A DNA stretch of 64,000 nt, from NCBI GenBank assembly GCA_009787625.1, contig WQSX01000010.1, forward strand, positions 1 through 64,000, written 5' to 3'. Below, in pieces: positions 17,317-26,643 of the stretch; positions within the stretch are counted from its first letter, which is position 1, and each line of letters begins with the position of its first letter. The DNA is from Oscillospiraceae bacterium (lineage in GTDB: Bacteria > Bacillota > Clostridia > Oscillospirales > Oscillospiraceae). Position numbers and translations under genes: made by a program. The notes under the pieces are model-generated. The model worked only from the letters and a program-made list of their open reading frames with translations, was not told the origin of the DNA and made no database searches.

Positions 17317-17988
17317 ATGTTGTTTATTATTTTGGTGCTTATTACCGCAATTCCGGCATATCTCTTAGGTAGTGTCAATGGTGCTTTAATCGCGTCTAAG
17401 GTTTTATACCGTAAGGATATTCGCGATTATGGCAGTGGAAATCCCGGACTGACAAATTTTTATCGGACTTTTGGCAAAGGCGGAGCGCTGATTGTCGTTT
17501 TCATTGATGTTGCTAAAACCATTGCTCCGCTGATTTTTGGCGGTTGGATTTTTGCAAATTTTTCTGAACTTGTGCCATCGTTTGTGTGGCCGTTTGATAC
17601 TTATTTTGATGAGGTGTTTTTCGGAAGAACTGTTGCAAGCCTGTTTGTTGTGCTTGGGCATTGCTTTCCTGTGTTTTATAAGTTCATGGGCGGCAAGGGA
17701 ATCATGGCTATCGGTGCAATTGTAATTGTTCTCGACTGGCGGATTGCCCTTGCTGCTTGGGGAGTTTTCGTTTTGATAACTATCTTGACTCGTTATGTCT
17801 CGCTCGGCTCAATGATTGGTAGCATTGCGATAGCTGTTTCCGTTATAGTGTTTGATATCGGTGGGATTCCTGAGTTTGTGGTTATTGCGTTAATTGTTAT
17901 CTTAGTTCACATCAGGCATTTTCCGAATATTAAGCGTTTGGTCAAAGGCGAAGAATCGAAGCTCAATTTGAGCAGGAAAAAATCGTAG
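17317..17988 (+). CDS. plsY: Acyl-phosphate:glycerol-3-phosphate acyltransferase PlsY
   Basis: Integral membrane enzyme of 223 residues, usual family length, that transfers an acyl group from acyl-phosphate to glycerol-3-phosphate to start phospholipid synthesis. Motifs seen: GSVNGALIASKV, GSGNPGLTNFYRTFG and GHCFPVFYKFMGGKG, with about five predicted membrane segments. Followed by gpsA, which makes its substrate; a repeat lies in the gap. Confidence 0.95.
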   Translation: MLFIILVLITAIPAYLLGSVNGALIASKVLYRKDIRDYGSGNPGLTNFYRTFGKGGALIVVFIDVAKTIAPLIFGGWIFANFSELVPSFVWPFDTYFDEVFFGRTVASLFVVLGHCFPVFYKFMGGKGIMAIGAIVIVLDWRIALAAWGVFVLITILTRYVSLGSMIGSIAIAVSVIVFDIGGIPEFVVIALIVILVHIRHFPNIKRLVKGEESKLNLSRKKS

Positions 17989-17999
17989 GGGTGCATTTT

Positions 18000-18078
18000 G
18001 TAGGAGCGACCGTCCCCGGTCGCCCGCAACATAGGAAGCAAATCCGACAAACGGGCGACCGAGGACGGTCGCCCCTAC
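18000..18078. repeat. GTAGGGGCGACCG-type repeat, copy R2, two inverted arms
   Basis: Arms 18000-18026 (GTAGGAGCGACCGTCC...) and 18052-18078 (...GGTCGCCCCTAC) are near-perfect inverted copies, each itself a short palindrome, separated by 25 bases. It lies between plsY and gpsA and explains the false N-terminal extension of the track's gpsA ORF. Confidence 0.85.
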
Positions 18079-18113
18079 GGCAAGCACTAAGGATATTATG
18101 GGAGTGGATGTTT

Positions 18114-19130
18114 TTGAAAGTTACTGTTTTGGGCTGTGGTGCTTGGGGAACTGCTGTTGCTCTTGTTTTATTTGACAATGGGTATGATGTTACCATGTGG
18201 TCAAAATTTGAGGACGAAGTTTCATCTATCAGAGAATCTCGAATTAACAGGCTTTTGCCTGATGTTTCAATTCCTGACGAAATTATTATTACCGCTGACT
18301 TAGATAGTGCCGTTAGCGGGGCAAGTGTTATTATCATAGTTGTGCCGTCGTTTGCGCTGCGGGAGACAGCTACAGCTATTGCAAATCAAATCAATGAAGG
18401 CACAGTTGTGGTCTGCATGTCCAAGGGGATAGAGAAGGACACCTGTGGACTTTTTTCTGATATTTTAGAGGATATCTTGCCTGATGAGACTATGATTGCT
18501 GTGGTTTCAGGGCCTACTCACGCCGAGGAAGTTTCTAAAAGAGTTCCGTCTGCTTGTGTGGTTGCCGCTGAAGATATGTCTGTGGCTATGCGGGTGCAGA
18601 ATCTTCTTATGAACAAGTACTTGCGGGTATACACTTCAACAGACCTCATAGGTGTGGAACTTGGTGCGGCTTTAAAAAATGTAATTGCGCTCGGTGCGGG
18701 GATTGGTACAGGGCTTGGGCTTGGCGATAATGGGCTTGCGATGCTTATGACTCGCGGGCTTGCTGAAATTGCTGAGCTTTGCATGAAAATGGGCGGAAGC
18801 AAGGAAACCCTTGCAGGACTCGCAGGTCTGGGGGATTTGATTGTCACTTGCATGTCTGAGCATTCCCGAAACAGGCGTGCGGGACGACTCATAGGGCAAG
18901 GCATGAGCGCAGAGCAGGCTATGGAGTCAGTAGGTGCCGTTGTTGAGGGATATTATGCGGCTAAGGCGGCAAAAGAACTCGCTGAATTAATGGATGTGGA
19001 TATGCCGATATGTCTGGAGACTTACAGGGTTCTCTATGAGGGAAAGGCTCCGGAGCAAGCACTTGAAGATTTAATGAGCAGGAGCAGACGAAGTGAACAT
19101 GGCACAGGCGGCGAACACTGGGTTATGTAG
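18114..19130 (+). CDS. gpsA: Glycerol-3-phosphate dehydrogenase [NAD(P)+]
   Basis: Reduces dihydroxyacetone phosphate to glycerol-3-phosphate for phospholipid synthesis. 338 residues from a TTG start that has GGAG nine bases upstream; the ATG at 18108 is only three bases from that site and the track start lies inside repeat R2. The dinucleotide fold appears as VTVLGCGAWGTAVA, followed by VSGPTHAEEV and the catalytic-domain segment ALKNVIALGAGIGTGLGLGDN with the conserved Lys. Directly downstream of plsY, so the two lipid genes form a unit. Confidence 0.94.
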   Translation: MKVTVLGCGAWGTAVALVLFDNGYDVTMWSKFEDEVSSIRESRINRLLPDVSIPDEIIITADLDSAVSGASVIIIVVPSFALRETATAIANQINEGTVVVCMSKGIEKDTCGLFSDILEDILPDETMIAVVSGPTHAEEVSKRVPSACVVAAEDMSVAMRVQNLLMNKYLRVYTSTDLIGVELGAALKNVIALGAGIGTGLGLGDNGLAMLMTRGLAEIAELCMKMGGSKETLAGLAGLGDLIVTCMSEHSRNRRAGRLIGQGMSAEQAMESVGAVVEGYYAAKAAKELAELMDVDMPICLETYRVLYEGKAPEQALEDLMSRSRRSEHGTGGEHWVM

Positions 19131-19182
19131 GGATTGTGCTATTTATTACGTCTAGACATTTTTGAAAGGAATGGTCATTAGT

Positions 19183-20562
19183 ATGACATTCAAAGATTAT
19201 CTAAGCAGCATAAAAGATAAGAGAGTCACTGTTGTTGGCGCAGGCATCAGCAATACGCCGCTTATAGAGGCACTGTGCAGTGCAGGTATTTCTGTTTCTG
19301 TGCGTGATATGCGCTTACACGCTGACCTTGGCGAGAATGCGAAACGTTTTGAAAGTCTCGGTGCGACGCTTATATTGGGTGCAGATTATCTGCAAGATAT
19401 CAGCGAAGATATTATCTTTAGAACGCCGGGGCTTATGCCGACAAATCCTGCTTTGGTTCAGGCTGTAAAAAGGGGTGCCACGCTCACCAGTGAGATGGAA
19501 GTGTTCTTTGACGTTTGTCCATGTTATACTATCGGTGTGACAGGGACTGACGGAAAAACTACTACGACCTCAATAATCGCAGAAATATTAAAAAACGGCG
19601 GAAAAACGGTGCATCTAGGGGGTAATATCGGCACACCGCTTCTCACGAAAGCAGATGATATGTCGCCCTGTGATATTGCTGTGGTGGAGCTTTCTTCTTT
19701 TCAGCTTATATCAATGAAAAAATGTCCCAACACCGCAATTGTGACAAACCTCACGCCCAACCATCTCGATGTACACAAAGATATGGATGAGTATGTTGGT
19801 GCTAAACGAAATATTTTCATAAATCAAAACAGTTCAGACAGAGCCATTTTTAACTTAGATAATGAGGTAACGCTCAATTACTCAAAAAGCGCAGTGGCGG
19901 AAGATGTGCTTATGTTTAGTCGCCATGAAAAGGTAAAAAATGGCGTATATTTAAAAGGCGGCGTCATATACGACACTCACGATGATGTGCGTGAAGAAAT
20001 TTTGAGTGCGGGAGAAATATTGCTCCCGGGCGACCACAATATTGAAAATTATATGGCAGCTTTTGCGGCTGTGCGAGGGCTTGTGAGCTATGATATTATG
20101 CGTGAGACGGCGAGAACATTTGCAGGCGTGGCACATCGCATTGAATTTGTCAGAGAGCATGAGGGTGTCAAGTATTATAATGATTCAATAGCGTCCAGTC
20201 CGACAAGGGCGATTGCGGGGCTAAAGTCATTTGACCAAAAGGTTGTTTTGATTGCAGGCGGAAAGGGCAAGGGAATCACATTTGAAAACTTTGCCGCTAC
20301 AGTTAATGAGCGAGTCAAAAAGCTGATTTTAACAGGGGCAACCGCAAGGCAAATAGAAACGGCTGTTCAGAGTGCGCCGTGTGATGAAAGCCGCCCTGAG
20401 ATATTCATTTGCAATGAATTTGAAGATGCTGTAAAAAAATCAGCGGAGATTGCTGATAAAGGTGATATTGTATTATTATCGCCCGCTTGCACATCGTTTG
20501 ACCGGTTCAAAAACTTTGAAGAGCGCGGAAACTATTTTAAGGAACTGGTACTCCGCTTTTAA
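19183..20562 (+). CDS. murD: UDP-N-acetylmuramoylalanine--D-glutamate ligase
   Basis: Cytoplasmic peptidoglycan enzyme that adds D-Glu to UDP-MurNAc-L-Ala using ATP. 459 residues from the ATG at 19183; the track start at 19162 lies within the ribosome site GAAAGGAATGG. P-loop GVTGTDGKTTTT near residue 118, then LSSFQL, TNLTPNHLDVH and the C-terminal VLIAGGKGKGI. It stands apart from other mur genes, after gpsA with a 52-base gap. Confidence 0.94.
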   Translation: MTFKDYLSSIKDKRVTVVGAGISNTPLIEALCSAGISVSVRDMRLHADLGENAKRFESLGATLILGADYLQDISEDIIFRTPGLMPTNPALVQAVKRGATLTSEMEVFFDVCPCYTIGVTGTDGKTTTTSIIAEILKNGGKTVHLGGNIGTPLLTKADDMSPCDIAVVELSSFQLISMKKCPNTAIVTNLTPNHLDVHKDMDEYVGAKRNIFINQNSSDRAIFNLDNEVTLNYSKSAVAEDVLMFSRHEKVKNGVYLKGGVIYDTHDDVREEILSAGEILLPGDHNIENYMAAFAAVRGLVSYDIMRETARTFAGVAHRIEFVREHEGVKYYNDSIASSPTRAIAGLKSFDQKVVLIAGGKGKGITFENFAATVNERVKKLILTGATARQIETAVQSAPCDESRPEIFICNEFEDAVKKSAEIADKGDIVLLSPACTSFDRFKNFEERGNYFKELVLRF

Positions 20563-20660
20563 GATAAGATAGGTATTCAACAACTTTGTCACTTCGCGCG
20601 TAGCCGCAGAATCTATTGAGGAAAAATTGAGGGAGCAAAATATTAAGGGAGTAAAAAATT

Positions 20661-21698
20661 ATGGCAATAAACACTATGGAAGTACTAACACAACTATGTG
20701 AACTACCCGGGCCTTCGGGGTCTGAGGAACTAGTAATCAAGCAAGCGCAGGAACTTTTAGAGCCGTATATGGACAAGACATGGGTAGATGCACTCGGAAA
20801 CCTTATAGGGGTTAAAAAATGCGGTAAGCAGGGGGCAAAAAGGCTTCTGATAGATGCTCATATTGATGAGATTGGATTTGTTGTAACAGAGATTGAAGAA
20901 GGCTTTTTAAAGTTTTCGGCACTGGGTGGGTTTGACGCAAGGCTTTTGCCAGCCGCAGGGGTGACTGTTATGGCAGAGCCACCGCTTGACGGTGTCGTTT
21001 GCGTGTTGCCGCCGCATATCCTTAGACCTGAGGACATTGCGAGAACTACAAAAATCGAGGATATGTACATAGATGTGGGACTCTCGCAAGCAGAGGCACA
21101 GCGGAGCATTCCCATTGGCACACCCGGAGTCCTGGTGAGCTTTACAAGAACACTTGGTAAAGATGCGGTTTGTTCAAAGGCTTTGGATAATAGAGCGGGT
21201 TTTGTGGCGATACTGAGTGCGCTTGAACAGATAAAGGATATAACACTGAATGTTGATTTATATATCATGGCAAGTGTAGAGCATGAAGTTGGTGTTCGCG
21301 GTGCGGGTGCCGGAGCTAATGCAATAGCACCTGATTACTGCATTGTTGTGGATACAGCAAATGCAAAGACTCCTGATGCAACAGAGGACGAGGCTCGTGA
21401 GAAAGTTGGGAATGGTGTCATAGTGGCACGCGGTCCAAATATGAACAGGGCTTTTACCGACTCAATTTTGCAACATGCAAAGGAAAAACAAATTAAGCAT
21501 CAGCTTAAAGTTTTACCGAGTGGCATGAGCAATACAAGTGCAAGGGAAATTCAGATTTCTCAAACCGGAGTCATAACGGCGTTTATTGCGATTCCTCTAA
21601 AGTACATGCACAGTGCAAATGAAGTTGTGTTATTTGACGATATAGACAGTACAGCCAGATTATTATCCGAAACAATAAAGGCTATGAAAGGGGCGTAG
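20661..21698 (+). CDS. M42-family metallopeptidase (glutamyl/aminoacyl aminopeptidase type)
   Basis: A 345-residue aminopeptidase of the M42 family, which form large dodecameric shells trimming peptides in the cytoplasm. Metal ligands and catalytic residues are seen in IDAHIDEIGFVV, SKALDNRAG, MASVEHEVGVRGAG and IVVDTANAK, with the last His in KYMHSANE. Four bases before the start of a second M42 gene, giving a tandem pair that likely forms mixed or alternative specificities. Confidence 0.9.
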   Translation: MAINTMEVLTQLCELPGPSGSEELVIKQAQELLEPYMDKTWVDALGNLIGVKKCGKQGAKRLLIDAHIDEIGFVVTEIEEGFLKFSALGGFDARLLPAAGVTVMAEPPLDGVVCVLPPHILRPEDIARTTKIEDMYIDVGLSQAEAQRSIPIGTPGVLVSFTRTLGKDAVCSKALDNRAGFVAILSALEQIKDITLNVDLYIMASVEHEVGVRGAGAGANAIAPDYCIVVDTANAKTPDATEDEAREKVGNGVIVARGPNMNRAFTDSILQHAKEKQIKHQLKVLPSGMSNTSAREIQISQTGVITAFIAIPLKYMHSANEVVLFDDIDSTARLLSETIKAMKGA

Positions 21699-21702
21699 GA
21701 AG

Positions 21703-22719
21703 ATGGTCGAGTTATTAAAAGAACTCTGTGCAATCGACGGAGTGTCAGGCGACGAGAGCAAAGTCAGCGATTATATCGAGAGTTTTGCGAAGCAGTATGC
21801 TGATGAAGTTACTATAGATGTCTTAGGCAATGTACTGGTCTATAAAAAAGGCGCAAAGGCTTCTAAAGAGCGGATTGTTTTATGCGCCCATATGGACGAA
21901 GTTGGTTTTGTGGTGACTTACATCACAGATGATGGTTATTTAAAGTTTGACAATGCAGGGGAAATTGATGCGCGTATTGTCCTCGGTAAAGCGGTAAGAG
22001 TGGGAAAATACGGCACTTTGGGTGTTGTTGGCTGTAAGCCTGCATATATGGTAAAGCCGAAAAACTTGGAAAAGTCCATGCCACTGAGTGAACTATATGT
22101 CGACATTGGAGCAAAAAATCGCGAGGAAGCTGAGCAGCTTGTTGTGCCTGGCGATACTTGCGCTTTTGAGACTGATATACGTGAGTTTGGCGATGGTTAT
22201 ATCAGGTCAAAGGCTATTGATGACAGGTTCGGCTGTGTGGCACTTTTGGAGTTAATCAAGTCAGACTTACCCGTTGATTGCATGTTTGCTTTTACGGCAC
22301 AAGAGGAAGTTGGCGCGCGCGGTGCATACACTGCGGCATACAGCACGGCACCGGATATTGCCATAATAGTTGAAGGCACTTCAGCGGCTGATTTGCCGTC
22401 TTCACCGGGGAATAAAAAGGTCTGCAAAGTTGGGCAGGGTGTTGTTATTCCGTTTATGGACGGTGGTGCAATTTACAACAAAGAGATTTTTGGGTGCCTC
22501 ACAGGTCTTGCAGAGAAAAACGGCATTCCGTGGCAGACAAAAACATATGTTGCAGGTGTCACCGACGCATCAGTATTTCAAAAGTCACGCTCCGGAATCA
22601 AGGTTGCAGGCATTGCCGCCCCCATTGGCAATCTTCATTCGCAGTCATGTGTCGGTAAGATTACTGATATGGAGGCTGTTATAAAGCTTTTACGTTTGTT
22701 TTTGGCTGAGCGGGCGTAG
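21703..22719 (+). CDS. M42-family metallopeptidase, second tandem copy
   Basis: 338 residues, homologous to the preceding gene but clearly diverged. Motifs: LCAHMDEVGFVV, SKAIDDRFG, FTAQEEVGARGA, IIVEGTSAAD and NLHSQSC. Starts four bases after the stop of the first M42 gene, so they are co-translated. Palindrome B follows the stop by about 17 bases. Confidence 0.9.
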   Translation: MVELLKELCAIDGVSGDESKVSDYIESFAKQYADEVTIDVLGNVLVYKKGAKASKERIVLCAHMDEVGFVVTYITDDGYLKFDNAGEIDARIVLGKAVRVGKYGTLGVVGCKPAYMVKPKNLEKSMPLSELYVDIGAKNREEAEQLVVPGDTCAFETDIREFGDGYIRSKAIDDRFGCVALLELIKSDLPVDCMFAFTAQEEVGARGAYTAAYSTAPDIAIIVEGTSAADLPSSPGNKKVCKVGQGVVIPFMDGGAIYNKEIFGCLTGLAEKNGIPWQTKTYVAGVTDASVFQKSRSGIKVAGIAAPIGNLHSQSCVGKITDMEAVIKLLRLFLAERA

Positions 22720-22736
22720 TGCACTCGTTGATTTCC

Positions 22737-22860
22737 GCAGATGATGGGCAATTTGCTCCGCTTTTTGTAGGGGCGACCGTCTCGGTCGCCCGCTCTTGCC
22801 GCTTGCACAGTGTAGCCGCTGTTCTCGCAAAAAAGACTACGCAAACAGCCCACCCTCTGC
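22737..22860. repeat. Large palindrome family, copy B, split by a second repeat
   Basis: Outer arms GCAGATGATGGGCAATTTG and the matching right side ...CCCACCCTCTGC are present, as is the loop half CCGCTGTT plus CTCGCAAAAAAG, but the left loop half and inner left stem are replaced by about 50 bases containing the R3 repeat. It lies between the second M42 gene and the methionine gamma-lyase-like gene. Confidence 0.85.
22767..22792. repeat. GTAGGGGCGACCG-type repeat, copy R3, nested in copy B
   Basis: GTAGGGGCGACCGT followed by CTCGGTCGCCCG, a short palindrome matching R1, R2 and R4. It sits exactly where the inner left stem and loop of palindrome B should be. Confidence 0.85.
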
Positions 22861-22884
22861 TAGATTGTGGGAGGATTATTAACC

Positions 22885-24138
22885 ATGAGCCAATTTGTCA
22901 TTTCAAATAAAATACTAGAACTATCACAAGCCGTGCAGGCAGACATATCACCACAGTTTGAGTTAATTGACGAAATTACACTTAAAAACACTGAAAAAGT
23001 GCTGTCTGCATTTCAGAAACATCGGGTGTCTGATACCATGTTTGCGGGTTCCACCGGTTATGGGTATAATGACAAGGGGCGTGAGACGTTAGACCTTGTT
23101 TTTGCTGAAATAATGAAAACCGAATCTGCGCTGGTGAGAGAGGGGTTTGTCAGTGGCACACATGCAATTACCGCTATGCTCTTTGCTACCCTTCGACCGG
23201 GGCAGACCCTGCTTTCTGTCGCTGGGATTCCCTATGACACTTTGCATGGTGTTATTGGTATTACAGGAAATTATAGTGGTTCGCTTAAAGATTATAACAT
23301 ATCATATTCACAGATTGAGCTTTTGGAAGATGGCTCACCGGACTTAAAAGCCATATCACAGGCGGTAAAAAGTGGAAATGTTGGGGCTGTCCTCATTCAG
23401 CGTTCGAGGGGTTATTCAAGTCGGCGTGCTTTGTCTGTGAGTGAAATTGGTGAGATTTGCGACTGTGTGTGCTCGTCTAACAAAAATGTGCGTATAATGG
23501 TCGATAACTGTTATGGTGAGTTTGTGGAGATTATTGAGCCGGGTGATGTTGGGGCAGATATTTTAGCGGGTTCGCTTATAAAAAATCCCGGCGGCGGCAT
23601 TGCTCCGACAGGTGGTTATGTTGCCGGGCGAGAGGAGCTTGTTAACGCGGCGGCAAACAGACTCACTGCCCCCGGAATTGGTGATAAATGCGGTTCAGAA
23701 CAAGGTGGGCATCGTCTCTTGTATCAGGGATTGTTCTTGGCACCACACACTGTTGCACAGGCACTCAAAACTGCGGCATTTGCAGCGCGGCTGTTTGAGA
23801 AACTCGGCTACAAAACGCACCCTTGCTATAATGATAAGCGCTCTGATATAATACAAATGATTTCGCTTTTAAGCCCTGATGCACTTCTAAGATTTTGTGA
23901 GGGAATTCAAGCTGCGGCACCGGTTGATTCCTACGTGACACCAATAGCCGGAGATATGCCGGGATACGAGCATAAGGTCGTCATGGCGGCAGGCACGTTT
24001 ATCCAAGGTGCCTCAATTGAACTTTCAGCCGATGCACCAATGAGAGAGCCTTACAATGTCTTTCTTCAAGGTGGGCTGACGTATGAGTCGGGTAAACTCG
24101 GTGTGATGCTCGCGGCATCGTATTTGTTGGGAAATTGA
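22885..24138 (+). CDS. Methionine gamma-lyase-family PLP protein (aluminium-resistance type)
   Basis: PLP-dependent enzyme of 417 residues, annotated in related bacteria as a methionine gamma-lyase-family or aluminium-resistance protein; its true substrate is not settled. The PLP-binding Lys is in GSLIKNPGGGIAPTGGY; other marks are FAGSTGYGYND near the N-terminus and MVDNCYGEF. The ATG at 22885 has GGGAGG ten bases upstream; the track GTG at 22867 precedes that site. Downstream palindrome C separates it from the ABC exporter. Confidence 0.85.
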   Translation: MSQFVISNKILELSQAVQADISPQFELIDEITLKNTEKVLSAFQKHRVSDTMFAGSTGYGYNDKGRETLDLVFAEIMKTESALVREGFVSGTHAITAMLFATLRPGQTLLSVAGIPYDTLHGVIGITGNYSGSLKDYNISYSQIELLEDGSPDLKAISQAVKSGNVGAVLIQRSRGYSSRRALSVSEIGEICDCVCSSNKNVRIMVDNCYGEFVEIIEPGDVGADILAGSLIKNPGGGIAPTGGYVAGREELVNAAANRLTAPGIGDKCGSEQGGHRLLYQGLFLAPHTVAQALKTAAFAARLFEKLGYKTHPCYNDKRSDIIQMISLLSPDALLRFCEGIQAAAPVDSYVTPIAGDMPGYEHKVVMAAGTFIQGASIELSADAPMREPYNVFLQGGLTYESGKLGVMLAASYLLGN

Positions 24139-24167
24139 AAATTGAAAAGTAGCTGTTCAGTATCCCC

Positions 24168-24262
24168 GCAAATGATGGGCAATTTACCCTGATTTTTCGG
24201 GAGCCATCGGGATATACACCGCTGTTCTCCCGAAAAACCAGGGCAAACTGCCCATCATTTGC
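24168..24262. repeat. Large palindrome family, copy C
   Basis: Left arm 24168-24203, loop 24204-24226 (CCATCGGGATATACACC... on plus), right arm to 24262; inner stem TTTTTCGGGAG/CTCCCGAAAAA. Weaker outer arms (AGCTGTTCAG at 24151; CTGGTGAATAGTTAC to 24281) extend the palindrome. It lies 29 bases after the stop of the PLP gene and ends 34 bases before the exporter's ribosome site. Confidence 0.93.
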
Positions 24263-24312
24263 TAGCCTGGTGAATAGTTACTACAAAAACTCCACAGGAG
24301 GTACATTTTGTA

Positions 24313-26040
24313 TTGAAAAAGCTTTTCAGACTTTTTAGCTTTGCAGGTCCCTGGGCGCATTTGTTGATTATTGCGACGGTTGCACTCCTTGTTATAACGG
24401 GGGTAAACTTGCTTGCTCCGGAAGTAATTCGGCGTGTTATTGTAATTATGGAAGGCGGAGATGTTCAAAGCCATTTAGACCAAATAGTGCGCCTTGCATT
24501 AATTTTATTTGGATTTTTCACACTTCGTGCGATTTGCCAGTTCATCAACAGCTATTTATCTCATGTTGCTTCATGGAATATGGTCAATAGGCTACGCTGT
24601 GTTGTTTATGAGCATCTTCAAAAGCTCTCGATGAGTTATTATCACAATAAGCAAACTGGCGAACTCATGTCGCGTGTCATTAACGACACCACCACATTTG
24701 AAAACCTTATTGCACACGCACTGCCTGAAATTACCTCACACATAATCACAATTGTGGGTGTGCTTATAATACTGTTTACGATAAACCCTATGCTTGCTCT
24801 TCTTGTGTGCATACCGATTCCGTTTATCGCTGTGGTGTCAATGATACCGAAACTGATGCGTAAGCATTTCAAGCGAGGGCAGGAACTGATTGCTGAGCTA
24901 AATGCTGTGTTACAGGATAACTTTTCGGGGATTAAAGAAATTCAGGTTTTCAATAAGCAAAAGTATGAGCTTGAAAAGGTCAAAGAAAAGTCAACTTTAC
25001 ATGTTAAGGCTCTTATAAAGGCGCTATTTTATGCAGGGGTACTACACCCTTCGGTGGCGTTTATTACAACGCTTGGTACGATAATTGTTTTAATTGCAGG
25101 GCCGAGGATAGCTGTTGCGACAGGACTTCAAATCTCGGATATAGTTGCTTTTCTGCTGTACCTAAATCTGTTCTACGCACCGATTGCAACACTTGCACGC
25201 ATTGTTGAAGATGTGCAACAAGGCATTGCGGGAACGGAGCGAGTTTTTGACTTACTTGATGTCGAGCCGGACATAAAGGACAGCCCAAATGCTCAAAAAG
25301 TCGGCAGGCTAAGTGGGCAAATTGAGTTTCGTGATGTGTCGTTTTCCTATGAGGAAGATATCGAAGTTTTGGAGAATATCAACTTTAAGGCGGAAGCAGG
25401 GCAGATGGTGGCAATTGTCGGGCCCACAGGTGTAGGGAAGAGCACGATTTCAGGGCTTATTGCACGCTTTTATGATCCGATTTCAGGCTCAATAGTGATG
25501 GATGGCATAGATATTAAAAACATGACTCTCGAAAGCCTGAGAAATCAGCTCAGTCTTGTATTACAAGATGTATTTTTATTCAATGGCACCATAGGTGAAA
25601 ACATCGCCTATGGCACAGATGGCGCAACGCCTGAGATGATTGAAGAGGCGGCACGGGTTGCATGTGTTGATGAATTCATAGAATCACTGCCAGATAAATA
25701 TGATACTTTTATCGGCGAGAGGGGAGTAAGGCTGAGCGGCGGACAAAAACAACGTCTGTCAATTGCCCGCAGTATATTAAGAAACAGCCCTATTTTACTG
25801 CTCGACGAGGCGACATCGGCGGTCGATACAGAAACAGAGCGTGAAATTCAAAATGCCATCGGAAAAATTAAAGGTCAACGGACACTAATTGTAATAGCCC
25901 ACAGGCTTTCGACAATCAAACGAGCCGACTTGATTATAGCCCTGCAAGACGGAAAAATCGCCGAGAGCGGCACACACGACGAGCTACTGACAAAAGGCGG
26001 CATCTATGCTGCGCTTTGTGAGTATCAGAGTTTGAGTTAG
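24313..26040 (+). CDS. ABC exporter, fused membrane and ATPase domains
   Basis: A 575-residue half-transporter of the MsbA/LmrA type. Residues ~10-310 form six membrane helices; residues ~330-575 are the ATPase with Walker A GPTGVGKST, signature LSGGQKQR, Walker B ILLLDEATSAVD and H-loop VIAHRLSTIK. Works as a dimer to export lipids, drugs or peptides; substrate unknown. TTG start with AGGAGG 11 bases upstream. Its last ~240 bases are duplicated as a broken copy at 26708-26945. Confidence 0.9.
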   Translation: MKKLFRLFSFAGPWAHLLIIATVALLVITGVNLLAPEVIRRVIVIMEGGDVQSHLDQIVRLALILFGFFTLRAICQFINSYLSHVASWNMVNRLRCVVYEHLQKLSMSYYHNKQTGELMSRVINDTTTFENLIAHALPEITSHIITIVGVLIILFTINPMLALLVCIPIPFIAVVSMIPKLMRKHFKRGQELIAELNAVLQDNFSGIKEIQVFNKQKYELEKVKEKSTLHVKALIKALFYAGVLHPSVAFITTLGTIIVLIAGPRIAVATGLQISDIVAFLLYLNLFYAPIATLARIVEDVQQGIAGTERVFDLLDVEPDIKDSPNAQKVGRLSGQIEFRDVSFSYEEDIEVLENINFKAEAGQMVAIVGPTGVGKSTISGLIARFYDPISGSIVMDGIDIKNMTLESLRNQLSLVLQDVFLFNGTIGENIAYGTDGATPEMIEEAARVACVDEFIESLPDKYDTFIGERGVRLSGGQKQRLSIARSILRNSPILLLDEATSAVDTETEREIQNAIGKIKGQRTLIVIAHRLSTIKRADLIIALQDGKIAESGTHDELLTKGGIYAALCEYQSLS

Positions 26041-26060
26041 ACAGGGCAAGGGCAATTGCT

Positions 26061-26570
26061 TTATACAGTATCAATTGTTCCCGAAATGCCGTTTAGTGCG
26101 CCGTTGTACAGTTCTTGCACCATACTCCACTCTGCTGATTTATCGCTCTTATGATAAATACTATATGAATAAGACGGAACGAATCCTAATTTATGATAAA
26201 GATCCGGGTTACCACAAAGAAATACTGCTCTAAAACCCATATTCCTCGCACGAGCCAATGCTTCTTCTGTCATGGCACGAGCAATGCCTTGTCGAAAAAA
26301 GTTGGGATGTACGCTTATCGGTGAAAGCAATAATTCCGTGTGGTTACCTTGCGGAGTAATTATATCAGTCTTGTATAGGGTTATCTGTCCAACAATTTGC
26401 CCACCTTTTTCAGCAACTAGCGATAATTCAGGGATGAATACATCTTTCGTGCGTAACTCATTTAAGTAATCAGGTACTGTCCCATCCGTGGCTTCATTGG
26501 ATTCAAACGAAGATTTGACAAGCTGATACACTTCGCTATAGTCCGCCGGTCTTTCTTGACGAATTGTCAC
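26061..26570 (-). CDS. GNAT-family N-acetyltransferase
   Basis: 169 residues of the GNAT fold, which transfers an acetyl group from acetyl-CoA to an amine. The acetyl-CoA loop is seen as RQGIARAMTEEAL, preceded by LSPISVHPNF and followed by GFRAVFLCGNPDLYHKLGF, the pattern of the YhbS-like subgroup. GTG start. It lies convergent with the ABC exporter, 20 bases from its end, and beside recombination scars, so it probably came with a local rearrangement. Substrate unknown. Confidence 0.85.
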   Translation of the reverse strand: MTIRQERPADYSEVYQLVKSSFESNEATDGTVPDYLNELRTKDVFIPELSLVAEKGGQIVGQITLYKTDIITPQGNHTELLLSPISVHPNFFRQGIARAMTEEALARARNMGFRAVFLCGNPDLYHKLGFVPSYSYSIYHKSDKSAEWSMVQELYNGALNGISGTIDTV

Positions 26571-26643
26571 TATTGAAGTCCCCCTATTATAAATTCGTTA
26601 CAGCGACACAGCTTAAGGACTTAACACGTCGCCTAACTCCGCA

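Noticed and set aside
17991-18113. N-terminal extension of gpsA in the track
   Set aside because: The extension translates repeat R2 and lies ahead of the ribosome site GGAG at 18101.
20590-20618. CACTTCGCGCGTAGCCGCAGAATC stretch after murD, split here as CACTTCGCGCG and CCGCAGAATC
   Set aside because: It resembles the small CATTCTGCG hairpin at 1098 but the match is too short and broken to call a repeat family.
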